Assembly: GCA_963775805.1 (NCBI GenBank)
Contig: CAVZKG010000005.1
Location: forward strand, 1-64,000
Direction of reading: 5' to 3'
Source: JAFAMB01 sp963775805
GTDB taxonomy: Bacteria; Verrucomicrobiota; Verrucomicrobiia; Chthoniobacterales; JAFAMB01
DNA: 64,000 nucleotides
Below the pieces are notes generated by a model that worked only from the letters and a program-made list of their open reading frames with translations, had not been told where the DNA came from and searched no databases. Each line of letters starts with the position of its first letter. Within the stretch, counting starts at the first letter, position 1. Made by a program: the position numbers and the translations under genes. This document shows positions 16,640-25,428 of this stretch, one piece after another.

Positions 16640-18325
16640 ATGTCTAGAAATCTGCGGACCATCGCATTGCTTGCATGTGGTTTTGTCCTGGTCGTTGGTG
16701 GAGCGGGACTTTTGGGATTCTGGGCACTCACCAGACCCAAGCCGGGTACGCTTTCGTGGGATACTCCTACGATTCGAAAATCGATCATGAGTTTCGGTTA
16801 TAAGGTCTACGCTAATCAGCAAGTGGCTGATGGCCGATATTTTCTGAGTAAACTCGTTCTTAAAAACACCGGAGGACGGCCTGTCCATGATTTGACGATC
16901 AGTTATCAGGTCCCCGACTACATCTCATGGACGACGCCACAGGTGAGCGGAGATCTGCCGCCCGGAACCTCAGTGGTTGCGACCTATTATCCGAAGTTTC
17001 CTGATCGCATCACAAGCCTTGCCAACCAGACAACGGCTTCTCTTGAGATCAAGCTGGATTGGAAAGAGGAGGGGGGCCAGGCGAAAGAACAGGTGCTCCG
17101 GGACGATTTCACGATCTATGGCGTGAACGAGGTTCAGTATAGCGATCTTCCGGCGGACGATATGCTGACTTGGTATGACCAGTGGAATCTCGCGCAGTTT
17201 GTCGTCTGCATGGTGACTCCGAATGATCCTGTGGTGAAAGAGTATGCCGCTGCGATCACCAAAAAGATGGGTGGAACACTGGCAGGGGCGACCCAAGACC
17301 CCGAACAGGTCGCCGAATTGATGAAGGCAACCTACGAATACATGCGCGAAACCGGGATGCGTTATGCAAGCGCCGAAGGGGTCCCAGTTGAGATCGGCGA
17401 TATTAAAACACTTGTCCAGACCGTTCGTTTGCCACGTGACGTCATCATTTCGAACAACGGCCTTTGCATTGAGCTAGCGATCCTCTGGGCGTCCATTATG
17501 GATCATCTGGGCTGCCAGGCCTATATCGTCATGCGGCCCGGGCACGCCTTTACAGTGGTGCAGGTCGGCGATAAGAGCATCCCAATTGAATGTACGGCGA
17601 TCACGCCGAAGGCAGTTGGCGAAAAGGAAGATGTTCCATTTGAAAAAGCCGTTCAGATGGCTTGGGACGATCTGGGTAAACAGAAGTACAAGATTTTTTA
17701 TTCGGTCCAGCAGTATCGCGGCCAGGGCTATTCTTCACCGGAACTACCCACCGTTGATGTCGACAAACTCAAAGCAATGTTCGTTGAGCGGGAGCAGGAA
17801 GCTAGGGCAGGGAATAACAATAACGTTGTCCAGAATCAACAACAACAACAGCAAGGGCAGAACGACCAGGAAGAACAGACTCCGCCGCAGACCGGTGGCC
17901 AAGGATTGGTTCAGTACCAGTCGAAGGATGGCCTCGTCTCCTTTTCCTATCCGCAATCGTGGCAGGCGGCTCAGGCTCCGCAGGGGCTTGGCATAACGTA
18001 CCGTGTGTACGATCCGTCGACTCAGATGGGAATCGACGTGGTGGAGGTCCCGAACGTCAATTCGACATCTGAGGCTCTAAGGGCTGTCGAACGTGCTTTT
18101 GCTCACGCCGGCGCCAATTTGAGGGTCGATGACCGGAAGAATCAAGGCAATCTCACCGTTGTGCTCGGACACACGACTGTCGGCTCGTCGAACACGCAAT
18201 GGTTTGGAGTTTTTCGACCGGTGACAGGAGGAGTGGTCGGAGTTGCGGCCGGGTCCCCGAGCACCACTTTTCAAAACAATAAACAGATCCTTCTGCAATT
18301 GCTGGATACAGTGCGATTCCCATGA
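16640..18325 (+). CDS. Membrane-anchored transglutaminase-like protein
   Basis: 561 aa. An N-terminal transmembrane anchor (about residues 8-30) is followed by an Ig-like beta region (LVLKNTGGRPVHDLTISYQVP), then a papain-like/transglutaminase core. The candidate triad is Cys276 (NNGLCIEL), His302 (RPGHAF) and Glu317 (PIECTAI), where Asp is usual. A Gln/Asn-rich linker (NNNNVVQNQQQQQQGQN) then leads to a C-terminal domain (YPQSWQAAQAPQGLGITYRVYD) that resembles PsbP/DUF1795-type lipoprotein domains. It probably acts outside the inner membrane. The next gene overlaps by 4 bp, so the two are likely partners. Substrate unknown. Confidence 0.75.
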   Translation: MSRNLRTIALLACGFVLVVGGAGLLGFWALTRPKPGTLSWDTPTIRKSIMSFGYKVYANQQVADGRYFLSKLVLKNTGGRPVHDLTISYQVPDYISWTTPQVSGDLPPGTSVVATYYPKFPDRITSLANQTTASLEIKLDWKEEGGQAKEQVLRDDFTIYGVNEVQYSDLPADDMLTWYDQWNLAQFVVCMVTPNDPVVKEYAAAITKKMGGTLAGATQDPEQVAELMKATYEYMRETGMRYASAEGVPVEIGDIKTLVQTVRLPRDVIISNNGLCIELAILWASIMDHLGCQAYIVMRPGHAFTVVQVGDKSIPIECTAITPKAVGEKEDVPFEKAVQMAWDDLGKQKYKIFYSVQQYRGQGYSSPELPTVDVDKLKAMFVEREQEARAGNNNNVVQNQQQQQQGQNDQEEQTPPQTGGQGLVQYQSKDGLVSFSYPQSWQAAQAPQGLGITYRVYDPSTQMGIDVVEVPNVNSTSEALRAVERAFAHAGANLRVDDRKNQGNLTVVLGHTTVGSSNTQWFGVFRPVTGGVVGVAAGSPSTTFQNNKQILLQLLDTVRFP

Positions 18326-18999
18326 ACAGACCAATACGGGCATTAGCGATGGTTGTTTTGGCGATGGCGGCCGTCACGCGTTTCGCCCTGGCGGCTGACA
18401 CAATTAACACGGATGTCGCTGTTAAAGTGAATCCGTATGGAGACGGAACAATGACAGTCACATTCCGTTTATCAGCCAGTCAGTGGGAAAATTGGAGAGA
18501 GGAGTACGGAGATCATCCGGATTTGTTGAAGCGGGATTTCAAGCGGCGGTTTGCCAAGTACGCTTTGGACGACTTCAAGCTCGAACGCAACGACATGGAT
18601 CGGACTGCTGTCGCGACGATTACTGCACGCGCTATAACGGCGGTACGACAGGATGGTTACCGGGCGATAGAGATCAATAAAGAAGCAAGATTTGTCTCGA
18701 ATTCCGCACTGGATTGGATATTCGAATCTGTCAGCCAATCCTCGCCGTATTCGCCGATTGTGACAGAGACGACTCGGATCGAACTGCCACCCGGGGCGAC
18801 GAACGTTCGTGTCGAAAACGAAGGGAGCGGGCCGCAACACCTGGTTTACCAGTTGCCGGAAAACGGCAACAACGATGGCATGTTATTCTGGTCAGGGATT
18901 GCCGCAATTGCCCTCGGTGCGATTCTCGGCTGCATCGGTATTATCGGACTCCTCCTTCCAAGGAAGGGGCCACCCCCGGTGCCGCACGCCAGCGCATGA
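18322..18999 (+). CDS. Exported protein with C-terminal membrane anchor
   Basis: 225 aa with a signal peptide (MVVLAMAAVTRFALAAD), a mixed alpha/beta extracytoplasmic domain with a charged middle (DLLKRDFKRRFAKYALDDFKLERNDMDRTAVATI), and one C-terminal transmembrane helix (GIAAIALGAILGCIGIIGLLLPRKG). Its ATG overlaps the stop of the transglutaminase-like gene (ATGA), which implies translational coupling and joint function at the membrane. No known family recognised. Confidence 0.7.
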   Translation: MNRPIRALAMVVLAMAAVTRFALAADTINTDVAVKVNPYGDGTMTVTFRLSASQWENWREEYGDHPDLLKRDFKRRFAKYALDDFKLERNDMDRTAVATITARAITAVRQDGYRAIEINKEARFVSNSALDWIFESVSQSSPYSPIVTETTRIELPPGATNVRVENEGSGPQHLVYQLPENGNNDGMLFWSGIAAIALGAILGCIGIIGLLLPRKGPPPVPHASA

Positions 19000-19104
19000 C
19001 GTTCGTGGCAAAAACCTATTATCCGCCGCAGCCGGCATAATTCCGCTAGCAACGTCTGACCCGCTCACAAACTCGAGATCGTTCGGCGATACGACCAGTG
19101 CAGG

Positions 19105-19893
19105 TTACGATGTCTCTTTTTTCTGGCCTTCGGTCTTTTGCAAGAACGGCGTGAACAAATCGATCGGGACGGGCAGAAACGTGGTCGTGTTGTGCTCGCT
19201 GGAGATTTCTTTCATCGTTTGCAGGAAGCGAAGTTGAAGGGCGATGGGTTGCGCCGAAATCATCGCGGCTGCCTGCACCAGCTTTTCCGCGGATTGAAAT
19301 TCACCTTCGGCATTGATGATTTTAGCGCGCCGTTCTCGTTCGGTCTCGGCTTGTCGAGCCATGGCGCGCTTCATTCCGTCCGGCAAAACGACATCTTTTA
19401 CTTCAACGGAAGTGACCTTGATTCCCCACGGACCGGTTTGCCGGTCAATGATTTCCTGCAAAGTGAGATTGATCTTGTCGCGCTGAGACAGCAGTTCGTC
19501 GAGTTCGGCTTGTCCTAGTACGCTTCGTAATGTGGTCTGGGAAATGAGAGAAGTCGCTTTGAGAAAGTTCTCGACCTTCACGACCGCTGCTTCCGGGTCG
19601 ACTACGCGAAAATAAACCACCGCATCGACTGACACCGGGACGTTGTCCCTGGTCATCACTTCCTGTCGCGCGACGTCGATCGTGACCACGCGAATATCCA
19701 TTTTCACCATTCGGTCGACGAATGGAATCAGGAAGATCAGACCGGGGCCTTTGGTTCCGTAGAGCTTCCCCAGGCGAAAAATTACGGCGCGTTCGTACTC
19801 GCGCAGAATGCGGGCGCACTGGGGAAGAATGATCACCGCGAGGACAAAGATAGGGATCACCAGACCCAGGAATTTTGTCAGTTCTTCTATCAT
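19105..19893 (-). CDS. Slipin / SPFH-domain (stomatin-like) protein
   Basis: 262 aa. One N-terminal membrane hairpin is followed by the stomatin/prohibitin (SPFH) domain (REYERAVIFRLGKLYGTKGPGLIFLIPFVDRM, VDAVVYFRVVDPEAAVVKVENF, TLRSVLGQAELDELLSQRDKIN) and a helical tail with MARQAETERERRAKIINAEGE. These proteins form membrane cages or microdomains. The gene follows an NfeD-type protease gene by 9 bp, the standard bacterial pairing, in which the protease can cleave the slipin. Confidence 0.93.
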   Translation of the reverse strand: MIEELTKFLGLVIPIFVLAVIILPQCARILREYERAVIFRLGKLYGTKGPGLIFLIPFVDRMVKMDIRVVTIDVARQEVMTRDNVPVSVDAVVYFRVVDPEAAVVKVENFLKATSLISQTTLRSVLGQAELDELLSQRDKINLTLQEIIDRQTGPWGIKVTSVEVKDVVLPDGMKRAMARQAETERERRAKIINAEGEFQSAEKLVQAAAMISAQPIALQLRFLQTMKEISSEHNTTTFLPVPIDLFTPFLQKTEGQKKETS

Positions 19894-19902
19894 GGAATTT
19901 TT

Positions 19903-21186
19903 TCAGGTTTTGGGAATGACTTTCAACGTTAACCCTTCGATTCCCACGATTTTGACAGGTGCTCCCTGACCGATTGTCGCGGTGCTTCTGGCGTTCCAGT
20001 AAGCCCCTTCAAAGAAGACTCTTCCGCTCTCAGAATCGATTGGTGTCAAGGCATTGACCTCTTTGCCCAACATCGTCTCCTTTCCCGTTTTAGCGGGGAG
20101 TCTTTGAGATCGCACCCCTTTCCCGATCACAAACAGGAAGAATCCGGCGACGCAAACAGCGCTGGGAATGATGTACCACATTGAGAGTCGGAACAATGGG
20201 TCGCGCTGATCGAAGAGCATCAGAGATCCGACGAGAAACGCCAGGATTCCGCCCCCGGTCAGCACGCCGTGAGTGGTGGCGAAGAGATCGATGACAAACA
20301 GAACAGCGGACAATCCAATCAAGAGAAGTCCCGCGACATTTACCGGAAGAGCCGCCGCCATGTACAACGCCACCACCAAAGCGATTGCGCCTGCGACGCC
20401 GGGAAGGATCGCTCCCGGGGTACTCACTTCGCCGACCAGTCCGAAGATTGCTATCAACATCAGGATGAACATCGTCTCCGGTCGCCAGAACAGCTGGAAG
20501 AACCTCTCGGAAGGCGACATTTTAATTTCGACGATCTGCGCGTTTGCCGTCTTAAGTTGGCGGCCGTCTACGATGCGTCCCTCCAGTTGTCGGAGCAAAT
20601 CTTTGAGGTTCGGTGCAACGATTTCGATCACCTTTAACTCCAACGCCTTCTCCGATGTGATCGAAGAACTTTCACGAACAGCCGATTTCGCCCAATTGAC
20701 GTTTCGGTTGCGCCGGTTGGCGATGGCTTCAATATAGCTCACCGTGAAATTCTCCAACTTCTGGGTCATCGTCTGGTCGGGTTGCGCTTGACCGCCGCCC
20801 GGTAGTCCGCCCAACGTTACCGGATGGGCCGCGCCAATGGTGGTTGCTGGAGCCATTGCGGCGACACTTGCGGCCAATGTGATAAACGTCCCCGCACTTG
20901 CTGCCGCGCCTCCGGTCGGCTCAACGTACACAACGACTGGAATGGGTGCACCGAGTAGCTTTTGCACGATCACTCTGGTCGACTCAAGAAGGCCGCCCGG
21001 TGTGTTCAGTTGAATGATCAGACATTGCGCCTCTTCGGATTTCGCTAAATCGACGCTTCGCGAGATGTAACTCGCCGTTGCAGGGCCGATGGCGCCGTCA
21101 ACAGTGCTCACGCAGACTGTCTCTCCGCTCGCGCCGATTACAAAGGCAACGAACAAGAACGCGCCAAGCAGACACGTTGATCTCAT
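19903..21186 (-). CDS. NfeD-family membrane serine protease
   Basis: 427 aa, the long NfeD1b form. A signal peptide is followed by a ClpP-like protease domain with catalytic Ser97 in GGAAASAGT and a likely Lys around 143. Four to five membrane helices cover about 215-345, and a C-terminal OB-fold domain (ALTPIDSESGRVFFEGAYWNARS) completes it. In archaeal PH1510 a Ser-Lys dyad cleaves the C-terminus of the partner stomatin; the same operon arrangement is seen here with the slipin just downstream. Likely a membrane quality-control pair. Confidence 0.92.
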   Translation of the reverse strand: MRSTCLLGAFLFVAFVIGASGETVCVSTVDGAIGPATASYISRSVDLAKSEEAQCLIIQLNTPGGLLESTRVIVQKLLGAPIPVVVYVEPTGGAAASAGTFITLAASVAAMAPATTIGAAHPVTLGGLPGGGQAQPDQTMTQKLENFTVSYIEAIANRRNRNVNWAKSAVRESSSITSEKALELKVIEIVAPNLKDLLRQLEGRIVDGRQLKTANAQIVEIKMSPSERFFQLFWRPETMFILMLIAIFGLVGEVSTPGAILPGVAGAIALVVALYMAAALPVNVAGLLLIGLSAVLFVIDLFATTHGVLTGGGILAFLVGSLMLFDQRDPLFRLSMWYIIPSAVCVAGFFLFVIGKGVRSQRLPAKTGKETMLGKEVNALTPIDSESGRVFFEGAYWNARSTATIGQGAPVKIVGIEGLTLKVIPKT

Positions 21187-21287
21187 CTTTACTTTAAGCT
21201 ATCACGCTCTTGACGTGGCGCCGAAAAATTCGCACGAATCAGGTTGCACGAATCCAATTGGAAACCTTTTTCTAGCGAATTGTCGAC

Positions 21288-22037
21288 ATGCCCATTTTCA
21301 GAGAGCGTATCATCCCGAAGCCTTGGACAGAGAGTTCCCGACGCGCACTGCATCCAATTCTTGTGCCGCTGCATCGGGTGGAGTGGGCTTTCAGATGGTT
21401 GGCGTATTGGATGAGTTGCTGGGCGTTTCTTGAAGTCCTGGAATATATCGGAACGCTTTCGATCTTGTTCGCTGTGATTTCTTATTTTTCGGAGAGCGGA
21501 GACAGGATAAAGCAAAAGCACTACCAAGCCTGGCAAGTGATCAACACGGCGCAAGGCAAAGGGGGCTCAGGAGGCAGAATCGAGGCGCTTGAGGAATTGA
21601 ATAGGGATGGGGTCCCGCTTGTCGGCGTCGAGGCCAGCGACGCGTTTCTTCAAGGCATCGACCTGGAGCGCGGTAACCTGATTCGCGCCAATTTCACCTC
21701 ATCCGATATTCGAAACGGGAACTTCGAATCCGCGCGGCTGGATTACGCGAATTTCGCATCGGCCAATGTCCGAAACGGGAGCTTCAGAAATGCAAAAATG
21801 AACGACGTTTCGTTCCAGGACGCAGACCTTAACGGGGCAGATCTTACTGGAGCCGATCTGAGCGGTTCGAACTTGAGTGGTGTCGACCTTCGAAACGCAG
21901 ATCTCCGCAACATTCAGTGGCAATCGATCGCTAATATCAATTCGGCGAACATCTACGGAACGAAAAATGCCTCCACGGATTTTGTTCAATGGGCGCTTCA
22001 GCATGGAGCCATATCGAGTCCCACTGAATCGGAGTAG
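21288..22037 (+). CDS. Pentapeptide-repeat membrane protein
   Basis: 249 aa. Two hydrophobic helices lie near the N-terminus (about residues 33-70), followed by a charged coil. From about residue 120 to 215 there is a run of A(D/N)LxX pentapeptides (GNLIRANFTSSDIRNGNFESARLDYANF, DADLNGADLTGADLSGSNLSGVDLRNADL) that should fold as a right-handed quadrilateral helix. Architecture of membrane anchor plus pentapeptide solenoid is common; function is usually unknown. Monocistronic, divergent from the NfeD operon. Confidence 0.88.
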   Translation: MPIFRERIIPKPWTESSRRALHPILVPLHRVEWAFRWLAYWMSCWAFLEVLEYIGTLSILFAVISYFSESGDRIKQKHYQAWQVINTAQGKGGSGGRIEALEELNRDGVPLVGVEASDAFLQGIDLERGNLIRANFTSSDIRNGNFESARLDYANFASANVRNGSFRNAKMNDVSFQDADLNGADLTGADLSGSNLSGVDLRNADLRNIQWQSIANINSANIYGTKNASTDFVQWALQHGAISSPTESE

Positions 22038-22449
22038 CCTAGCGAGCAGGTAGGAGGGTTCAGCACGTAGAAGGGATTCACCACGGAGGCACGGAGGACA
22101 CAGAGGATTTTATTAACCACAAAGACGCAAAGGGCTCAGAGTTTCGGATTTTTTTAGTTTTGTCGTTCGGACTGGAACGATATCGCGTTGACCTCGCCGG
22201 AGGGTAGGGGACGCGCGGAGAACGCAAGAACGTTTGGGAACTGAAAGTAGCCCGGCGTTTCAACGCCGGGTCTTAGCGATATAGTGAATAATGAGCGGCG
22301 TCCCGGCGGGACGCTTGAAGGTGGAGCTCGGTGTATTGATCAAACCAGTAACCTGGGAGTTTCGACGTCCAGCGAGCGCAGGCCAGAATGCCTGCGCTAC
22401 CTTGGGGGTCCGTTTCGTGCAGACGGCCCTAGCGCAACCATCGGCCGCT
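22038..22449. repeat. Repeat-rich intergenic region with three hairpins
   Basis: 22077-22141 carries a dispersed repeat (ACGGAGGCACGGAGGACACA ... AACCACAAAGACGCAAAG) with a degraded inverted copy at 15627-15703. Three different hairpins follow: CCCGGCGTT-TC-AACGCCGGG (22251-22270), GCGTCCC-GGC-GGGACGC (22298-22314) and AGCGCAGGC-N6-GCCTGCGCT (22375-22398). The tail CGTGCAGACGGCCCTAGCGC (about 22416) recurs slightly altered near 60394. No gene. It looks like an accumulation site for REP-like elements. Confidence 0.8.
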
Positions 22450-23937
22450 TCAATTGAAATGCAGCACGTTGAGCACGATATACAATGCGCCTGAGAATGT
22501 AGCGGCGCCCAGCAAAACGCAGGCCGGCAGAGTCAACACCCAAGCAAGCACGATGTTGCGAAGTGTCTTAGCCTGCAGACCGGACCTGTTGGCTGCCATC
22601 GTACCGGCGATGCCGGAGGAAAGAACGTGCGTTGTGCTGACCGGTAGACCGAAGTTGTCAGCGGCCATGATCGTCGCCATTGCAACGAGTTCGGCAGAGG
22701 CCCCCTGTGCATAGGTCAAATGCGATTTGCCGATCTTTTCGCCGACGGTGACAACAATACGTTTCCAGCCGATCATGGTTCCGCAACCCAGAGCCAACGC
22801 GACAGCAAACTTCACCCAGATCGGGATGAATTGTACCATTGGCTTCAGCTTTGATCGAAAATCACTTAAAGTTTGCTTCTGCTCTGGATCCCCGAGCTTC
22901 CCTTCTTTGGTTAGCTTGTTAAGCGACTCGGAAACCAGATAGATATCGCTGCGAAGCGCGGCGCGTTCGTCCTTGGGGACGTCCCTGAAACTGTTCTTGC
23001 CGTTGAGCCGATTAACAATGTCACGATCCTTTGATGCGAGCGCCGGATAAATATCCTCATTGAATTGCCCGGACGTTTTCAGGAATTTGGAAAGAACCTC
23101 CTGAGAGGTCTTCTCATCACTGCTTTTGCCGTTTCCTGCAAGGTCAAGCATCGCCATCGTTTTGCGAGCGGCGATCTCGAGATCAGCAATCGATTTTGAG
23201 TCCGCGTCGAGGTTAACCGCGAAGATCGTCGGAATGATTCCGATTAGAATCAGCATGATGAGACCCATTCCCTTTTGACCATCATTCGAGCCGTGAGCGA
23301 AGCTAACTCCGGTACAGGTGAGCACAAGGACGCTGCGGATCCACCAAGGAGGAGCTTTGTTCGGATCTGGTGCTTCGAAAAGCTCCTTCTTTCTCACGAG
23401 CGCTTTGACGACCAGGAACAAAATGGCGGAACAGACAAACCCCACGATGGGAGAGACAATCAATGAACTGAACACTTCCGAGGCCTTGGCCCAGTTGACT
23501 CCCTCTCCGAACACGTGACCGGAAATTAACGAGTTTGCAAGTCCGACACCCATGATCGAACCGATCAACGTATGCGAACTCGACGCCGGCAATCCCAAAT
23601 ACCAGGTCCCGACGTTCCAGATAATTGCCGATATCAATAGCGCGAACACCATGGCGAACCCCGCTCCGGAACCGACATTCAACACCAGTTCGACCGGAAG
23701 CAACGCAAGGACACCGAAAGCGACTGCGCCGGTCGAAGTCAGAACACCGATCAGGTTCCATAAACCGGACCATGTCACTGCAATCCACGGCTTCAGGCTC
23801 TGGGTGTAGATGACCGTAGCCACCGCGTTGGCAGTGTCATGGAAGCCATTCACGAATTCAAAACCGAGTGCCAGCAGGAGTGCAAGCAGTAGAAACAGAG
23901 CCGTCGCTATGCCGAGGGTTTCACCGAATAATTCCAT
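22450..23937 (-). CDS. Inorganic phosphate transporter, PiT family
   Basis: 495 aa inner-membrane permease. The duplicated PiT signature is visible: FEFVNGFHDTANAVATVIYTQSL near the N-terminus and SFAHGSNDGQKGMG near the middle. ASSSHTLIGSIMGVGLANSL and its counterpart VSTTHVLSSGIAGTMAANRSG also appear. A cytoplasmic insertion (about 245-375, charged, helical) separates the halves, as in longer PitA-type proteins. It should import metal-phosphate with protons or sodium. No PhoU-like (DUF47) partner is adjacent, which is slightly unusual. Confidence 0.93.
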   Translation of the reverse strand: MELFGETLGIATALFLLLALLLALGFEFVNGFHDTANAVATVIYTQSLKPWIAVTWSGLWNLIGVLTSTGAVAFGVLALLPVELVLNVGSGAGFAMVFALLISAIIWNVGTWYLGLPASSSHTLIGSIMGVGLANSLISGHVFGEGVNWAKASEVFSSLIVSPIVGFVCSAILFLVVKALVRKKELFEAPDPNKAPPWWIRSVLVLTCTGVSFAHGSNDGQKGMGLIMLILIGIIPTIFAVNLDADSKSIADLEIAARKTMAMLDLAGNGKSSDEKTSQEVLSKFLKTSGQFNEDIYPALASKDRDIVNRLNGKNSFRDVPKDERAALRSDIYLVSESLNKLTKEGKLGDPEQKQTLSDFRSKLKPMVQFIPIWVKFAVALALGCGTMIGWKRIVVTVGEKIGKSHLTYAQGASAELVAMATIMAADNFGLPVSTTHVLSSGIAGTMAANRSGLQAKTLRNIVLAWVLTLPACVLLGAATFSGALYIVLNVLHFN

Positions 23938-24099
23938 AGTAGGGTAGCTTTTGTGCGCATCCGAAAAGACCAGTTGGGTGCCTTGTAGGCAATCGGCGCA
24001 ACGTTACAATTCCGTCACAATTGAATGATTGCGCCGGACAAAGTATTCATCTTCCTCTTTGACTTCTTTGCGGTCCATCGACTGAAATGAGAGGAAATA

Positions 24100-24780
24100 A
24101 TGGGTAGATTTAAAAATCTTTTGCTAAACACTGATGCGCACCAGCGGCTGATCGTCGCGCTCATCATTTCGGCCATCACTTTCTTTTTAACCATCGGCAA
24201 AATTCAGCAGCCTGCCGAAATCATCCTGGTTTGGAATTTCTTTGCGTGGTCTATTATTCTACTTTCCTGGGCGCGAATACTGCTAATGGACGCCAAGTCG
24301 TCCGTGCCCACGGCTCGGCTCCAGGACTCGGCCAGGCTCGCGATATTCGTTTTCGTACTGATCGCCGCCGTGGCGAGTCTTGTCTCCGTGGCGATGTTAA
24401 TTGGCGGTGCCAAGGGATTGGATCACAAAGCACTCGCGGAGCATCTCTCACTCGCGGTGGCGACCGTCGTTTCCTCATGGTTTCTCGTGCATACCGTTTT
24501 TACGCTTCACTACGCGCACGGGTATTACAGCGATGGCGACGGCGACGGCGATCAGGACGTCTTCGGCGGCCTCGAGTTCCCGAACGAAAAGGAACCGGAT
24601 TTCATCGATTTTGCTTACTTTTCGTTTGTGATTGGGATGACCTGCCAGGTGTCGGACGTTCAGGTTTCTTCGCAGGAAATGCGGCGCCTCGCTCTCGTGC
24701 ACGGACTGCTCTCGTTTCTGTTCAATACGGTGATTCTGGCTCTCTCCATCAACCTGGCTTCAGGACTTTTCGGATCCTGA
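24100..24780 (+). CDS. DUF1345 membrane protein
   Basis: 226 aa with five to six hydrophobic helices. The motif YSDGDGDGDQDVFGGLEFPNEKEPDFIDFAYFSFVIGMTCQVSDVQVSSQEMRRLALVHGLLSFLFNTVILALSINL is the conserved part of DUF1345: a PDfwDFaYFsf segment followed by a T/S-rich turn. An Asp/Gly run precedes it. The function of the family is unknown. It is divergent from the phosphate transporter. Confidence 0.88.
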   Translation: MGRFKNLLLNTDAHQRLIVALIISAITFFLTIGKIQQPAEIILVWNFFAWSIILLSWARILLMDAKSSVPTARLQDSARLAIFVFVLIAAVASLVSVAMLIGGAKGLDHKALAEHLSLAVATVVSSWFLVHTVFTLHYAHGYYSDGDGDGDQDVFGGLEFPNEKEPDFIDFAYFSFVIGMTCQVSDVQVSSQEMRRLALVHGLLSFLFNTVILALSINLASGLFGS

Positions 24781-24818
24781 CACGCCCAACTTACCGCTGT
24801 CCTTTGCCCGATTCCTGA

Positions 24819-25337
24819 ATGATCGTTCAGCCTATGTTGCGCACGTGGCTAAGCATGCTTGTGTTTGTTATCCTGCCGATCGTCCTGCTGAACGGTTGTT
24901 CAAGTCCTTCTTCCGGACGCTCCGGCCCGATCCCCGGCTTCGCGCAGGCCGAGAATGATCGGGTGATTGTGGCAGGAGCAACTCTTCAGGCTGTGACATT
25001 GGATGGCAACAATTATGTCCGGTGGAACTTCGCGATTCGCCCGAAGCGGTCGGATACATTCAGCTCAATACGCATCGATGATGTGACTGATCCGGTCCCA
25101 CTTCAGTTGGTGAGCGACGTCGCACCGCAACTTGACGGGGGAGAGTGGAATGAAACTGCCGGTCTCATGGCCGTGTCAGCCCCAAGTGTGCATTGGCTTT
25201 TCGAGCCAAACGATACTGTTCGTGTCTTCCGGATCACGCTGACCGGTCTGGACGGCCGGAGCGATTCGCTGGAGCAACGAATCCGATATTCGCAAAGCCT
25301 CAAGAGCGCGCTGCGCGCGACCTTAAAAATGCCCTAG
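24819..25337 (+). CDS. Lipoprotein of unknown function
   Basis: 172 aa. The hydrophobic signal ends in lipobox VLLNGC, with the lipidated Cys followed by a Ser/Gly linker (SSPSSGRSGPIPGF). The mature domain is beta-rich (VIVAGATLQAVTLDGNNYVRWNFAIRPKR, FRITLTGLDGRSDSL) and ends with a basic tail. It starts 38 bp after the DUF1345 gene on the same strand, so the two could be co-transcribed. Not recognised. A long hairpin repeat begins 5 bp after its stop. Confidence 0.65.
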   Translation: MIVQPMLRTWLSMLVFVILPIVLLNGCSSPSSGRSGPIPGFAQAENDRVIVAGATLQAVTLDGNNYVRWNFAIRPKRSDTFSSIRIDDVTDPVPLQLVSDVAPQLDGGEWNETAGLMAVSAPSVHWLFEPNDTVRVFRITLTGLDGRSDSLEQRIRYSQSLKSALRATLKMP

Positions 25338-25341
25338 CGCA

Positions 25342-25375
25342 AAAATCTCACAAACAAAGGGGCTTGTGAGATTTT
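25342..25375. repeat. Palindromic element, copy 1
   Basis: AAAATCTCACAA-N10-TTGTGAGATTTT, perfect 12-bp arms. It shares the flanks CGCA on the left and CAGG on the right with a second copy at 62548-62581. It lies 5 bp after the lipoprotein stop and 53 bp before the protease ATG. It could terminate transcription in either direction, since both arms end in A/T runs, or serve as an operator. Confidence 0.8.
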
Positions 25376-25428
25376 CAGGCTCGCGACATTGCCAATAGAA
25401 CGATTTACTAGCGGCCAATTTCTTTCGG

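Noticed and set aside
22077..22141. Small RNA gene
   Set aside because: It is a dispersed repeat with a decayed second copy, without promoter or terminator signs.
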